A stretch of DNA of 64,000 nt from Scenedesmus sp. ARA3 (GCA_004335835.1 RWJK01001849.1:124001-188000), one strand, 5' to 3'; numbered from the stretch's first letter, positions 1 to 12,573 are shown. A program made the numbers and translations. Notes: generated by a model not told the origin, from the sequence alone.

Positions 1-904
1 GCTGCTGTAACGGTGTCTGTGGCTGGCCATTGGATGGCTCATCTGCAGGTACACCTTGCGCAGCTGCTATCGTCTGTCCCTGCTGCTGCTCCTGCTGCTG
101 CTCCTGCTGCTGCTGCTGCTGCTGCTGTGCTGCAACTCCTCCGCTGTCATCACCTGCTGCTGCTGCTGTCATCCCCGTCACCCGCTGCTGCAGGCCGTTC
201 ATCATGAGTGACACCATGTCATCCAGGTTCTCCTGCGCACTGAACTTCTTGCCGCGTGCCCGTGCTGCCTGCCGGCGTGCGAGGCACCAGTCCTCCCAGG
301 CATCAGCTAGCTTCAAGTCCCAAGCCAGCAGCAGCAGCGAGCACAGCAGCAGGCCGCCCCAGAATGCTGCGCGGTCTTGCGTCCAGTAGCCACCCGCCTG
401 CAGGCAGCACACATAGTGCAGCGGGTGAGTCAGCAAGGCAGCCAAGAGCTGTCTGTCGGATTCTCTGTCAGGACAGCAGACCAATTTCCACAAAACCTCA
501 GTGCCCGCATCGTGCAGTGTAATTCTGGCACGTCAGCGCCTAATGCACATCAACACCCAGCTTCAGCATGCACAACCAGCAAACTCAACGGCTAAAAATC
601 CGCCGGTCACCGCTGCTTGGCTGGCCACGTTTCAAGCAGCAGCCAGCTGCTGCTCACTGACCCACCTGTGGAGCACTCAGTGGCGTTGGCTTCATTGGTG
701 CCAGCTGCTGCTGCAGGCTGGCCACCACAGCCTCCCTATCACCAGACAGCGCAGCAGCACGCACAGCAGTGACAGCCAGTGGCACTGCTGCCTCTTGCAG
801 CTGCCAGTCTGCAGCACCTGGGCTGGCAGCGGTGGCTGGCAGCGCTGTGCGCCGCGCCTTGTTGATGGCTGCTAGCATGCCTGGTGCAGACATGTCTGGG
901 CCTG

Positions 905-1003
<99 letters not shown>

Positions 1004-2270
1004 CAGCAGGAGCAGCAGCAGCAGTTATGTGGTATGCCTCAGCACGCAGACAAATAGGCGCTTATGTTTGTGTGTGTTCGGCATCACCACCATGGCTACG
1101 CAAACAGGCTAGAGGCCCGCGCCAGGCAACCAACCACCAAAGTCACAGAATAGCCTGAACTGTGTGTGTTGCGAGCGCCGCAGCAGCCCAACTGCGACAG
1201 AGCACTGACACTGTTTGCATACTCCTGATGCCACTGCCGCAAGTGTGAGCGCAGCTGTGCCATCCCCACTACAGCAGCAGCCAACCCTAGCACCCACCTA
1301 GGAACTTGAGGCAGCCCCGAGCAGCCTCTGGGTACAGCAGCACCGCAGGCACATGTGGCACGCCCAGCATGTTGGAGGCAAAGGTGGCCGCCTTCTGCTG
1401 CGACACGTCCAGCGCTGCTGCTACAAAAGCACGCTCGTGGCGCAGCCCACTCGCCAGCCGCTCTACCTGGCGGGTGGATAAGGTGGATAAGGTGGTGGAT
1501 GCAGCAGCAGAACAGCAGAGGTAGTAATGGGCTAGCTACATGATGCCACGGCATGGCACTTGGTTAGACACTGCGGCAGTTGCTGTGCAGGGCTGAGAGT
1601 GGTGCAACTGCGGTGAACAATCAGCCCAGTGCTGCGCTGCGTCTGACGTGACACATCCCTGCTGCACGGACGTCTCATAGTCATGAGTCAAGCTGTAGAC
1701 AGCCAGCTGGCCCTTGACACAATGTCCTTTCTGATGACTGCACGCTACTGCTGCTGTATGGTGCTGGCTACAGCTGCTGCTGCTGCTGCTGCTGCCGCTG
1801 CTGCGTACCTCCTGCTCGAAGGCTTGGCATGCCGGCGAGTCGGCTGTATACAGCACAATGAGGTAGCTGCGCTGGTTGCGGTGCCCAAACGACAGACGGT
1901 GCAGCAGCTGCAGCTCCTCTAACGACAGCTGCCGCACGCAGCTGCCCTCGTAATCTGCAGAGAACGCACATCAATACTGTCTTCAAAAATCATCCATCAT
2001 AAATTTTCCATACAGGATATGCTGTCAGCAACGCCGCAGGCCACATGTGCAGTGTACAGTGCATCCCCGCATGTGCAGCTGCCCTGTGTGACTCACCCCA
2101 GAGTTGATGCGTGGGCTGAGCTCCAAACCAGCCCCTAGATACTACTAACCGTCTTGTATTTCTGCCTGCATGTCGGCTGCATGTCGCTCGGGGATGTGTG
2201 CGTATGCCTGTGCTGCTGCTGCTGCCCATGCTGCTGCTGCTGCTGCTGCTCGTGGCAGTGTGTTCTGCAT
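1..2270 (-). CDS. Thioredoxin-fold membrane protein, C-terminus off window
   Basis: Five exons on the minus strand close in phase: 2270-2150, 1954-1809, 1466-1298, 901-666 and 397 to the window edge. The start ATG (2270-2268) follows a purine-rich context and begins a short Ala-rich leader. Residues about 50-140 form a thioredoxin-like domain, with the strand and active-site region LIVLYTADSPACQAFE and a later cis-Pro-like GVPHVPAVLLYP. It most resembles the C-terminal thioredoxin domain of adenylyl-sulfate reductases, but no reductase domain is present. The usual CxxC is S80-P-A-C83, so only one cysteine remains. Exon 5 opens with a hydrophobic segment (about residues 234-249, FWGGLLLCSLLLAW) followed by a basic stretch, then a Q-rich tail that is still open at base 1. 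It is therefore probably a membrane-anchored monothiol or inactive thioredoxin-like protein. Its substrate and compartment are unknown. Upstream exons cannot be excluded. Confidence 0.6.
908..1000. repeat. (CAG)31 microsatellite in an intron
   Basis: Thirty-one uninterrupted CAG units, continuing as interrupted CAG/GAG to about 1024. In the minus-strand thioredoxin-like gene this is a CTG tract lying six bases from the 3' splice site of exon 4, so its length could affect acceptor recognition. Confidence 0.95.
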
Positions 2271-2781
2271 GGCTGCAGCTGGGCGTAACCAGTCGTCGCG
2301 GCTTATAGTTTACGTTCTGCTTTGTCTGCTTGATCGCAACAAGGGGATGGCCTATGCAATGCTGGCAACATTGGGTGGCGCGCAGTGACACGCTCATTAC
2401 GAGCTAGCCAGGCTGACAGCAACGCGAGTGCTACATCTAATTCAACACGCTGCTAAGAGTGCTTTACATGAGGGCTGACACAGCTCTTCATTGCTGGTGC
2501 TATGTTAGTACCCGGCCTGACCATGACAACCCTGAACACCTTATAAGGCAGTCCGCCACCAAAATAGTTCATAAGCAGCACTGGCTTGCTTTGTAATGTA
2601 TTTCAATTTTTTCAAACGGTGACTTACCATTGACAGCCAGTTGTGCTGCTGCACGTGACCTCTGTACAGGCTGGTTGTGCTGTTGGGTGCTGCAGCTGCT
2701 GCTGCTGCGGCTAGGCCTTGTGCGTGCACCAGCTATCTGTTCACAAACAAACAGAATGTTAAAAATAGTAGTGTACGAGCT
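2271..2781. promoter_or_regulatory. Divergent intergenic region
   Basis: About 510 bases separate the start codons of the minus-strand thioredoxin-like gene and the plus-strand RlmH gene, so it should hold both promoters. I see no clear TATA box or other named element. It has short GCT runs and AT-richer DNA around 2580-2620. Confidence 0.4.
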
Positions 2782-4311
2782 ATGATGCAAATCTCGCCGC
2801 TTGCAGCAGCAAGCAGCAGCCGCTGCTTGCACGTCATCCCCACTGTCCTGCAGCAGCTGCCTGGCATGGCGGCATTGCACCACAGCATACACAGCATACA
2901 TGGCAACAGCAACCCTAATCAGCCAAGCACCACCGCCTGCAGCCAATGCGCTGTGCCTGCCAGCCAACGAAGACTAGTGCGCAGCTTCAGCAGCAAGGCC
3001 AAGGGCGGCAGCAGCAGCAGCAGCAGTGAGCTGGTGCGCAGCGTGCGAGCCATGCCTATCAAGCTTGTGAGTGTGGGCAAAGGCAACAGCAGAGCAGCAC
3101 AAGCCATGGCTCAGGAGTGGCTGGAGAAGCTTGCAAGGCAGGTGGGGAGGGGGTTGTCAGCAGGGGCCAAAAGGGATGAAGAGGAATGCTTGGCCAGTCA
3201 GCCCCAGCGGCTTCATGTTACATCGATGCGTCAGTGTGGTGAAGACAAAGTTACTCGTTCACTTATTTGTCATGGTGAAGTCAGGACAGCAGCAGGGGTT
3301 ACGAAGAATGTATGTAGCAGATTATCGGTGTCGCTGCGATGTGTGCTGCCGCATGCAAGCAGTGTCCCCACCACCTGCAGCTGTTGCAGCTGCAAGCATA
3401 CTGCCAGGTGCCACGCACATCATCTGGTGCGGTCAACTATACATCTGGTGATGTCAATCCTGCCATCCTTTCCTTTGCTTTGAATTTTATGCGATATCAT
3501 CACCCTGTGCAGGTACACAACCGTTAGTGAGGTGCTGATTAAGCCCAACCCCAAAGGCGCATCATCGCCACAGGTGCAGAAGGATGCAGAGGCAGAAAAG
3601 GTGAGGTCAGCCCAGCATAAGAACCGTGCCAGCAGCTACTGCTATAGCAGCCAGCACCAGCAGCAGCAGCAGCAGCATCTCTGATGCCAGCACTAGCACC
3701 GGCACTGGCTCTAGCACCAGCACCAGTAATGGCAGCTGTGTTAGAAGCCACGTGCTGGCTGTTGTGCTGCAGCTTGTTCAGCTGGTAGCATCATTGGCAT
3801 CAGAACACAGCGGCAGCAGCAGTAGCGCTGCTGCTCCCAGCTACCAGGCTAACGTGAAGGGTTGAATGTGCCTGCATCATCCCCTTCCCACCCTGCACAG
3901 CGGTCACGCATCCTCTTTAACCACTTGACACCACCCCTGACGCATCAGCAATCATACTCGCCTGCTGCTGCAACCCCTGCCATGGCCCCGCAATGGCAAC
4001 TGCACACCCTGCACATCCAGGTGCTCAAGGCACTGTCTCCTGGTGACCGTGTTGTCATTCTTGACGAGCGAGGCAGGGCAGCAACCTCAGAGGACATCGC
4101 GCGCCTGATCAGCCAGGCGGGTGACAACGGCACGCCGCTTGCGTTTGTGGTGGGCGGGCCTTTTGGGCACGGAGCTGCAGTAATCGCGCGAGCAGATGAC
4201 AGCATTCGGCTGAGCAATATGGTGCTGAACCACCAGGTGGCGTATGTGGTGCTGCTGGAGCAGCTGTACAGGGGCTGGACCATCATACGGGGAGAGCCCT
4301 ACCATCACTAG
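2782..4311 (+). CDS. RLMH: RlmH-type 23S rRNA methyltransferase, organellar
   Basis: Three exons, 2782-3137, 3513-3600 and 4021-4311, give 244 residues. Residues 91-244 (starting MPIKLVSVGKG) match the whole length of RlmH/YbeA, the SPOUT-class enzyme that N3-methylates a pseudouridine in helix 69 of 23S rRNA. The conserved C-terminal trefoil-knot motifs are visible: VVILDERGR, FVVGGPFGHG, SNMVLNHQVAYVVLLEQLYR and the terminal YHH. Residues 1-90 are Ser/Arg-rich without acidic runs and look like a chloroplast or mitochondrial targeting peptide. The ATG at 2782 was chosen as the first Met of the open frame; Met at 2863 is an alternative. Intron 1 keeps the frame only if it begins with GC (AG|GCAGGT) at 3138. 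The GT four bases downstream leads to an immediate stop in exon 2. Intron 2 is GT-AG. Confidence 0.9.
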
Positions 4312-5896
4312 CTGCTGCTGTTGTAGTGTAATGGTGGCAGGCACAGGGGTTAGATGTCTGAAGTCGCAGTAAAGAGTCAGCCACTAGCTGACCGGCAGTC
4401 GTCAGTATGAGAGTAATCTGCGCAAGGCCTACTTAGTCGGGGCATCTGGCCTGTGTAGCGTTGGTGGTGTTGCTGAGCAGCTGCAGGGCCCTTCCCGGGC
4501 TGCATGTATGCCCTTCGATGGCTGATGCAGCTGGGCTGAGTGACGCGTCAAGTGCAAGCACCAAATCCGCAATTTAGTGTTGGCAAGGCATGTTTTTTGA
4601 TCGGAAGACGGGGGCGTGCTTGCAGAACAGGTGGATGGTTAGCAATGGCTGCTGTTGGTGTGGCTGCCGGTACGTCCTGATGGTCAGTTGACAGCAGCAT
4701 AGCAGTTGCTGGCAGCAGCAGAAAGGCTGTTGGCCACTCCAGCGCTCATGCAGCTACTTGACGCGTCTTAAACATTGTTGAAGTTCAAGTTGAACGCTGT
4801 CAAGCGACTGCGCGCGCGGGCAGCTTGTGCTGGTGTCACCGGGAGCTGGTGTTGGGTCACCCAACGTACGCCGTGCTGCTTCCATCCCAACAGGCTAGCT
4901 GGTCCAACTGCAAGCTAACACGTTGAGCGGATTCTGTCATACGCGCATCGAAGCGAGGGCCGATGCCCAGATCACACCACAGAGAGCGACCAAAGTACAC
5001 GCATGACGCTCCCAAGTGTGTCAAGGCCAGTTTCTGGCAGTGACACGCTTACGAGCGACGCTAGTGAGAGGCAGCCAACGCACTCATGAGCTTCAGTTCC
5101 GTAAGAACGGCAAGCTAAGCTAGCAGAACAGCACACACAGACCAAAGCCAACACGCACGGGCAGCAGCTGCACGCTTGGAGTCACAGATCCGAGCAGCAG
5201 GCTGCTCATGCAGTGCCTTTCCGAGTTGTTCTGACGGAGGGATCCAGCGATTAGCTAGCGAAGAGGGTAGGAAGGTACGCCCAGCGGGACATCGGCCTAT
5301 GCAAGCTCTTATATCCATAGTTGACGGACCAAAACATAGCTTTAGTTTATAAGTATTACTTATATGCAGCCGTGGGCTGTGCATGGCTCAGCACAGAACG
5401 CCCATGAAGCCCACTTGCAGGTCACGGCCGATTGGTCTACAGAGCAGCAGCACCGCTTGCAGACATCAAATGCTGCATTGAAAGTCTTGATCGGATGAAG
5501 TGAAGATGCTGCGGTCGATGCCAAGGCCTGGAACGCAAAAGCAGAAGTGTGTCGAGTAGCAGCTGCCTGACCTATTACCCGATACTACAAGCCTCGCCTG
5601 CATGAATCCTGAATCTGCTTCGACTTTCAACCCAAAACCCCAAAGGCCATGCGGTCCTGCTGCTGTCTTGTGCATGCTGTCCAACACTGCTGCCTCCCTG
5701 TCTTGCTGTGTCACCACAGGCTGTGCGCGTGTGTCAGGGTGTCAGCACAAGCAGCAGGCAGGCCACCAGCCAGCCTCTCAGCACCCCTGTCAACTTGGAC
5801 GCCTAGCACTGCCAGGAGCCGCGGCAGCCTGCTGGCAGCAGCGTTGCCCGAGCACTCCGGAGTGATGCAGAGCTCAGCCCACAGACGCGCCGAACC
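4312..5896. other. Intergenic, RlmH to B3 gene
   Basis: About 1.6 kb between two plus-strand genes. It holds the RlmH 3' end and presumably the promoter and 5' UTR of the B3 gene. No coding domain, RNA gene or clear repeat was recognised. Short open frames on both strands have no family resemblance. Confidence 0.5.
4327..4331 (+). terminator. TGTAA polyadenylation motif of RlmH
   Basis: TGTAA, the usual green-algal poly(A) signal, lies 16 bases after the RlmH stop codon, implying a very short 3' UTR. Confidence 0.6.
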
Positions 5897-6214
5897 ATGC
5901 AACCAGACAATGATAGACTGGAGCATCCTCCGCAGCACATGAGCTGCGAGGGAGGCTGTCAACCTACACAAACCATAAAGCCAGGCACAACGGCGACAGC
6001 AGCAGTGTGGACTGACAGGCTGCAGCAGCAACAGCAGCTAGACACACCTCATCTCGCAGGCCAGCCGCAGCTGCCGCTGCAGCAGCTTGGGCAGCAGAGG
6101 GATCAGCTACAAGGCCTGACAGCCGGCAAACATAACATAACGGGTCACACTGCTCACCAGCCTGCTCACCAGCAGCTGCAGCAGTTTGACGTAGGACTGG
6201 GTGGCGTCAACCTT

Positions 6215-6251
<37 letters not shown>

Positions 6252-6384
6252 TTATGGGTGCAGGTGGTGCTGTGCAAGTAGCACCGCAGCTTGCAGGAGA
6301 CTCACTGTCAGGGCTAGCTGCCCTGCCAAGTCAAGCTGGCAGGTATGACCTGAAGGAAGCTGCAGCAGCAGGCTGGCCAGGCAG

Positions 6385-6417
<33 letters not shown>

Positions 6418-9400
6418 AGATGCGCAGCTAGGGCTGGCATACGAGCAGCAACACGTGCAGCAACAGCAGCAGAATGAGCAGCAGCGGCAGCAGGCTGATT
6501 TGGAGGACTCACTGCTGACTATCACACCATCCTTGGACTTGCTGTCACTGCTGAATGAGCCTGATGATTCGGGTGGCCCAGCCGCTGTTGATGCTACACT
6601 TGCACAGGCGCTGAATGTGCCACTGCCTCAGCAGCAGCAGCAGCAGGGCCAGCAGCAGCAGGAGCAGCTACAGCAGCAGGCACTCGCTGACCAGCAGCAG
6701 AGCAACTTTGAACAACAGGCTGGGTATCAGCCGCAGCAGCAGCCGCCGCAGCAGCAGCAGCAGCAGCAAGAGAGCACGCCTTTGCTGCTGCTGCAGCAGC
6801 AACAGCAGCAGCTGCTGGAGCAGCGTCAAGACAGTGCGCCCCTGCTGCAGCTGCCGAACAGTGGCATGGACCAGCAGCAGCAGCAGCAGCAGCCAGTGCA
6901 CCTGCTGCAGATGTTGCAGACGAAGCAGCAGCAGCAGCAGCGGCAGCGGCAACCGCAGCCTGTGTCGGCGTTTGCAGGTGCTGATGAGAGTGCATTTGCA
7001 GCTGTGCAGGTGCTGGGAGGCAGCAGCGGTGGCTGCAGCCGGCCACTCACTGCGGAGCGCTCTAGCAGCATAAATGTCAGCCGCACAGTGACTGGGGAGC
7101 TTCCAGTGCTGCCGCCTGGCTTCGATGCCAGCAAGCAGCAGGCACTGGCCGACGCTGCCGACGCAGCTGCTGCTGCTGCCGCTGCTGCTGCTATTTGTGA
7201 CACTGGAAGTCCCTGCAACACCCAGCTAGAAAGGCTGTCAAGCGAGCAGCAGCAGCAGGACTTGGTGCTGTTGCGGCATACGCGGCAGATCACGTGCAAG
7301 ACATATCTAAAGCGCCTGAATGTCACGCAGTACATGTCAGATCACTTGCTTCCTCGCATGGAAGGCAGCCTAAGGGTGTCCAGCCAAAAGCAGCACGCAG
7401 CAGCAGCAGGGGGCCCTGCAGCCGGCGGCGGCAGCAGCAGCAGCAAACACAACCGCTGGGACGGCAGCAGCGACGCAGGTGGCGCACATGGATCCGCAGC
7501 ATCTGCAGCAGCGTCTGATGATGACTATGAGCCCAGCAACGGTAAAGGCGCAGCAGGCAAGGCTAACAGCAGCAGCCACAAAGGGAGCGGCAGCGGCCCG
7601 CGCTCATATGAGATGCTGTTCAAGGTGCAAGTGAAGCTGGTGGATGGTGTGGGCCAGATCTGGCCTGTTACGTATGAAGGAGTGATGTGTGCTGGGCAGC
7701 GACACCTGCGGCTGACTTGCGGCTGGAGTGAGTTCATAAAGGCAAAGCGCCTGACCATTGGCGATGCCGTGACGTTTGAGCGGCGCGGCGGCAACCGCAC
7801 TGCACTGGCGGTGGCAATTGCACGCGCAGGGCAGGAAGCGGAGCCTGCTTGGGCAGGGGCACTGCCAGCAGACGATCAGGTGAAGGTGCTGGTGGGGGCG
7901 CTGCGGGATGGCAGCAGCAGCCCGATAGGCACGCCAGCAGCCGGCGGCAGCGCTGCTGCTGCAGGTAATGCAAAACGCAGCGGCAGCGCGGGCGGCAGGA
8001 GCGGCAGCGGGGGCAGTGATGGCGGCGGCAGCGGGCGCAAGCCGCAGCGGCGGCAGGTTGCTGCTGGCGGTGCTGCTGCTACGCGGCGTGCGCAGCTGAA
8101 GAAAAGCAGCCGGCAGACATCACTGAAGCGCTCACGGGCTCGCGGAGCAGCAGGGGATGACTATGATTACGAAGATAGGGATTGGGAGGGTGATGATGCA
8201 GGCAGCAGCGGCAGCGGCGCTGCAGCTGATGGTGTGGGGCCGCCTTGCTCTAGCCGCGCAGGCTCTGCGCTGCTGCCAAACACGCTGGCTGCTGCTGCTG
8301 CAAGCAAGGACAGCTTTGATATGCTGCGGGTAGCCAGCTCTGAGCCGTGGGATGCAGCAGCAGCAGCAAGCATTGGCAGCGGGCAGCAGCTGCAGCAGGT
8401 GGCAGGCAGTGGGCCGGTGCTGCTGCGGCCCCGCAGCTTCACAAAACGACCAACCCTAAACCTGGATGGAATGGGTAGCCCCCGCAGCTCTGCTCCTGCT
8501 GGCGTGTCAAGCATGATGCTGTCTCCTAGCTCGGCATCAGCAGCAGGCAGGGCTGTGGTGTCAGGGCACGAGGGGCCCTGGGCCGCACCACAGCAGCAGC
8601 AGCAACCGTGGCAGGATCAAGAGCAGCAGCTACAGTGGCAGCGGCAGGAGCTGCCCCGCCAATCATGGCAGCAGCAGCAGCAGGAGCTGCAGCCGCCTGC
8701 TCTCAGCAGCTGGAATACATACCCTGCTGCTGCTGCTGCCGCTGCCCCAGGTGGTATGGATCCTCCTGATGATGTTGTACCGCAGCAAAGGCGGTACAAC
8801 CGCCAGGTCTCTCACCCAGTGGCGAGGCGTGAGCTGCTGGCAGTACAGCAAGACATTGCAGCAGCTGGCAACCCTGCAGCACAGCCGCAGCAGCAGCAGC
8901 TGCAGATGCCGTCAGGCTATGGCGGTGCTATCATGGAGGAAGTTGAGTTTGGAGCTGCAGCAGCAGGGCTGAGTGGCCGCAGCAGGCTTGCTGCTGCTAT
9001 GGGGCTGCAGCAATACCAGCAGCAGCAGGATGACGTGCTACGGCCTGCAGCTAGCGTGCCAGTACCTCCAGCAGCAGCAGCAGGGTCGAGGGGCATGCCA
9101 GGCTGGCAGGTGTCCACTGGTTTTGTAGGTGGCGCTGCACCTGACTGTTATGACAGCACATACCAGCAGCAGCAGCAGCAGATGCAAATGCCGCCGCCGT
9201 ACCGCCAGGGGTTGCAGCTACCAGAGCGGCAGGGCGATGTGAGTCCTGTTGGTGCTGCATGTGCTGCTGACAGGTCATTTGCCAGCAGGCCGCAGCACCA
9301 GCAGCAGCAGCAGGGCTACAGTGGGGTCCCCAGCTCACCTGCGGCATATGCTATGCCTCAAGGCTTCCAGCAGCAGCAGCAGCAGCAGCTGCAGCAGCCA

Positions 9401-10498
9401 CGGCAGGTGTCAATGGGTATGAGTCAGCACCAGCTGAAGCGTGAGGAGGCGATTGATCCTCGCGGCTTAATGAACCCTCAGCTGCTGGCGCCACCGCCTG
9501 CCAGACACCAGCAGCAGCAGCAGCCGCCATCACGCATGCAAGACGACCTCCAATCAATGGGGATGCAGGCGTATGACCGGCCAATGCAGCTGCCCATGCA
9601 GCAGCAGCAGCAGATGCCGCCGCCGTACTCGCAGCGCCTCATGCCGCCGCCGCTGCCACAGCAGGCGATGCCACCTCCAATGCGGCCACAGCAGCAGCAG
9701 CAGCAGCAGCAGTATGAGCTACAGCAGGCTGCTCCCATACTGGCTGCTGCTGCTGCTCCTGCAGCAGAAGAGTGGGAGGAGCCCGCTGAGGAGCCCAACC
9801 CCTTCATGCAGCACCAGCAGCGGGAGCAGCAGCAGCAGCGGCAGCTGGATGCTCCGGATGCAGATCAGATCTCTGTCGGTGCCATGGAGTCTGACACTCT
9901 GGTTGATACACTGCTGCAGCTGCTGAATGAGCCATCAGTGAACATGACGCAGGCTCCTTCTCTGCCACTGGCAATCAGCGTGCAGATGGCATCGCTCACA
10001 CAGGAGCAGCAGCAGGAGCTGCACCAGGCACTGCAGCAGGAGCAGCAGCAGCGGCAGCAAGAGCGGCAGCAAGAGCAGCAGCAACGGCAGCAGGAGATGC
10101 AGCAGATGCAGCAGCAGCAGCAGCAGCTGCTTGGGCAGAGTGGACAGGTGCTTGACTCTGAGCAGGCACCACAGCAGCAGCAGCAGTGGAATTACCAGCC
10201 AATGCACCAGCTGCAGCCACAGCAGCCACAGCAGCCGGCACAGCTGCCACAACAGCAGCAGCAGCAGCAGCCTCCGCCGCCGCTGCAACTCCTGCAGCAG
10301 TGGCAGCAGCAGCAGCGCTCACCACTGCCCTGGCAGGCTGCTCCGTCACGGCTGGCACCACCCACGCTGCTTCCTCCGGAAGCAGTAGCAGCTGCGTCCA
10401 GCCTGCATAGTGGCAGTGGAAGCCTCTTTGACGCAACTGCTGCTGGTGGTCAGCAGCAGCAGCAGCAGCAACTGAGGATGGGCTTCCCACGGCAGTAG
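5897..10498 (+). CDS. Very large polyQ B3-domain DNA-binding protein
   Basis: A single uninterrupted frame of 1,533 residues starts at ATG 5897. A plant-type B3 DNA-binding domain is split in two. Its first part (about residues 460-490, CKTYLKRLNVTQYMSDHLLP) is separated by about 80 Gly/Ser/Ala residues from the second (571-640), which has the hallmark GW (609-610) and GDAVTFER (from 622). B3 proteins (ARF, ABI3/VAL, RAV, REM) are plant and algal transcription factors. The rest is glutamine-rich and lacks any ARF, AP2 or zinc-finger partner domain that I recognise. A Leu-rich motif ending LLNEP occurs twice, near residue 210 and near residue 1340, flanking the polyQ body. PolyQ regions commonly act as activation or condensate-forming segments; that role here is inference. 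Being intronless over 4.6 kb is unusual for this window. A non-coding upstream exon cannot be excluded. Confidence 0.8.
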
Positions 10499-10667
10499 CG
10501 TGGTGTGGCTGGATGTCTGCACCTGCACGTGTTGAGTGCAACGCTGCACATTGGCTGCATGGCTGCGCACCTGCTGCTTGGCTGTACAGAGCTGTACAAC
10601 TGTACACTGTGCCTCTGGGCTTGACATGAGCTGGTGTGCCTCTTGCAGGATTGTTGTGCTTTGTCTG

Positions 10668-10672
10668 TGTAA
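10668..10672 (+). terminator. TGTAA polyadenylation motif of B3 gene
   Basis: First TGTAA after the B3 stop, 170 bases downstream, in a T-rich context. Confidence 0.5.
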
Positions 10673-11185
10673 ATTTGTGGACTAAATCAACGCATAGGCC
10701 TTGAGCTGTGCTCGTGTGGCGTCTAAAAGAGCGCAGCTGCAGCTGTGTCACTAACTTATGCAGGTTTGGTTTTCAAGCGCCTGGTCAACAGGTGTCTGAC
10801 GCTGTTCATTGTGGCAGCAGAGCACACCAGTGCCTGCTGACTGGTGAAGTATTGCACGTGACTTGTAAATCAGGGGACCCCTGAACTTTTGCACACAGCC
10901 AATCTCTGGATTGCCTTGTTGTTTGAATGCATCGTGCATGTGTTGTGGCTGTGTGGCTGTGCATATAATCCCATCCTCTTGCAAACATACATCCCCGCAG
11001 GAATGTGTTGATAAACTGAACTTGCGGTGACCGTGCTGTGCTGGCAGCACACAGGCCGCCACCCCAAAGCCACTGACTGCTGCTGCAGCACTCAGCTTGT
11101 CTAAAGAGGCCAATGCAGGCTTTTCAACCATAGATGGCAATATGTACAAGGTGACTGCCGTCACCTGCTGCATCGATGTCTGCGT

Positions 11186-11310
11186 GTGGCCTGGTGACAC
11201 CATTACTCTTGTGGCCTGGTGACATCATTACTCTTGTGGCCTGGTGACACCATTACTCTTGTGGCCTGGTGACACCATTACTCTTGTGGCCTGGTGACAC
11301 CATTACTCTT
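11186..11310. repeat. 25-bp minisatellite, five copies
   Basis: Five head-to-tail copies of a 25-base unit beginning GTGGCCTGGTGACACC. They are identical except for one C-to-T change in the second copy. Confidence 0.95.
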
Positions 11311-12573
11311 GTCGAATGCTGCAACCACGTTGCAGCACCAGCTATGTGCTTCATCCAGGTCATATTCAGCAGGGGTGTTGTGTGACAAGGCTACTACTGT
11401 TAGTGCTAATTGTCATCAGCTGCCTCCTCCTATGAACCGCACCATGGGTCTGTGGAAGGGTGCTGGGCTTTCACAATGTGCCTTTACCAGATGGCAGGAC
11501 CTGTGCTCTTAAGTGATCTAGCTGTGGAGCTGCAGCAGCACGCGCGTAGCTCATGTGTGAGGGGTCTGGCCCAGTCACACACGAAGTGCAGGGATCCAAC
11601 TCAAGACGACACGTGCTGATGGACTATGTGAGTGACATGCCTTTCAAAATTCACTGTGGATGGGGAGTGCAGTGGAGCTTGGCGAGCCTTCCGTAGCTCT
11701 GCCATGGCCACGATGGCAGCTGTGGAAGTTCCGTGAAGTTTACCGTTGATTGTTGACTGTTGTTTCCTGGGTGCCTTGAAGCAGCAGCCAGCAGCTTGAC
11801 ATACTCTTCTTGCAAGCAGCTCTGCTTTGCTGGAGCACAGCGGGTGGCTATGTCATTGCTGGGGAATGACGGAAGCTTCCTAAGATGGTGGAGGTGCTGT
11901 GCCTGTGCTGTTGTTTTCCTGGTGCAGGTGCCAGAACTGAGCTTTGGGTGTGTTTGTTGCCGCATGCCAATAACTAGCGTCAAAGCAGAACAATGTTTAT
12001 GAGTTGCTCCTGTGCATGGCTGCAGTGCCATGCTCGGCCGTAGTGTCAAACTGTGCATGTTGCACGCGACATGCGCATGCAGGCACGCACCTCAAAGCGA
12101 TGCATTGTGTGACGTGTGCCACATGCTGGGCGAAAGCTCATGCATGCAGGCATGGGTGTGCTGCCATGACCCAAGGCTTGAGCTTGGCTTTGGTGTTGAG
12201 TTAGGTTTGGGCTGTTGAACATCTTTGGGCCTCAGCCTCCTGCAGCTGCAGCAGCACAGCTGCAATCATTGCTGAGTCAGCTGGTGTACTGTTGCATGTT
12301 TGCGCATACACTTGGGCTGAGGATGCAGCAGGCGCAGTATTACCGTGTACTACGTGGTATAGTCGTTGTATACTCACGCTCCTGAAGTCATGCATGTGTG
12401 ATGTATCAACGCCATAGCTTGAGCTCAATCACGATTTCAGTGAACTCAAAGGTTGGAATGTAAGCAATACGACGGACATGGAAGACCATGAGACGCATGC
12501 ATGGTGTCATACATATGTTGCATCGCTTGTGCATGCACGCACGCATGCATGCATGCATATGTCATGCACGTTG

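Noticed and set aside
9996..10751. 251-residue minus-strand open frame rich in Ala
   Set aside because: It is the antisense shadow of the polyQ exon of the B3 gene; CAG on one strand reads as Ala or Leu on the other.
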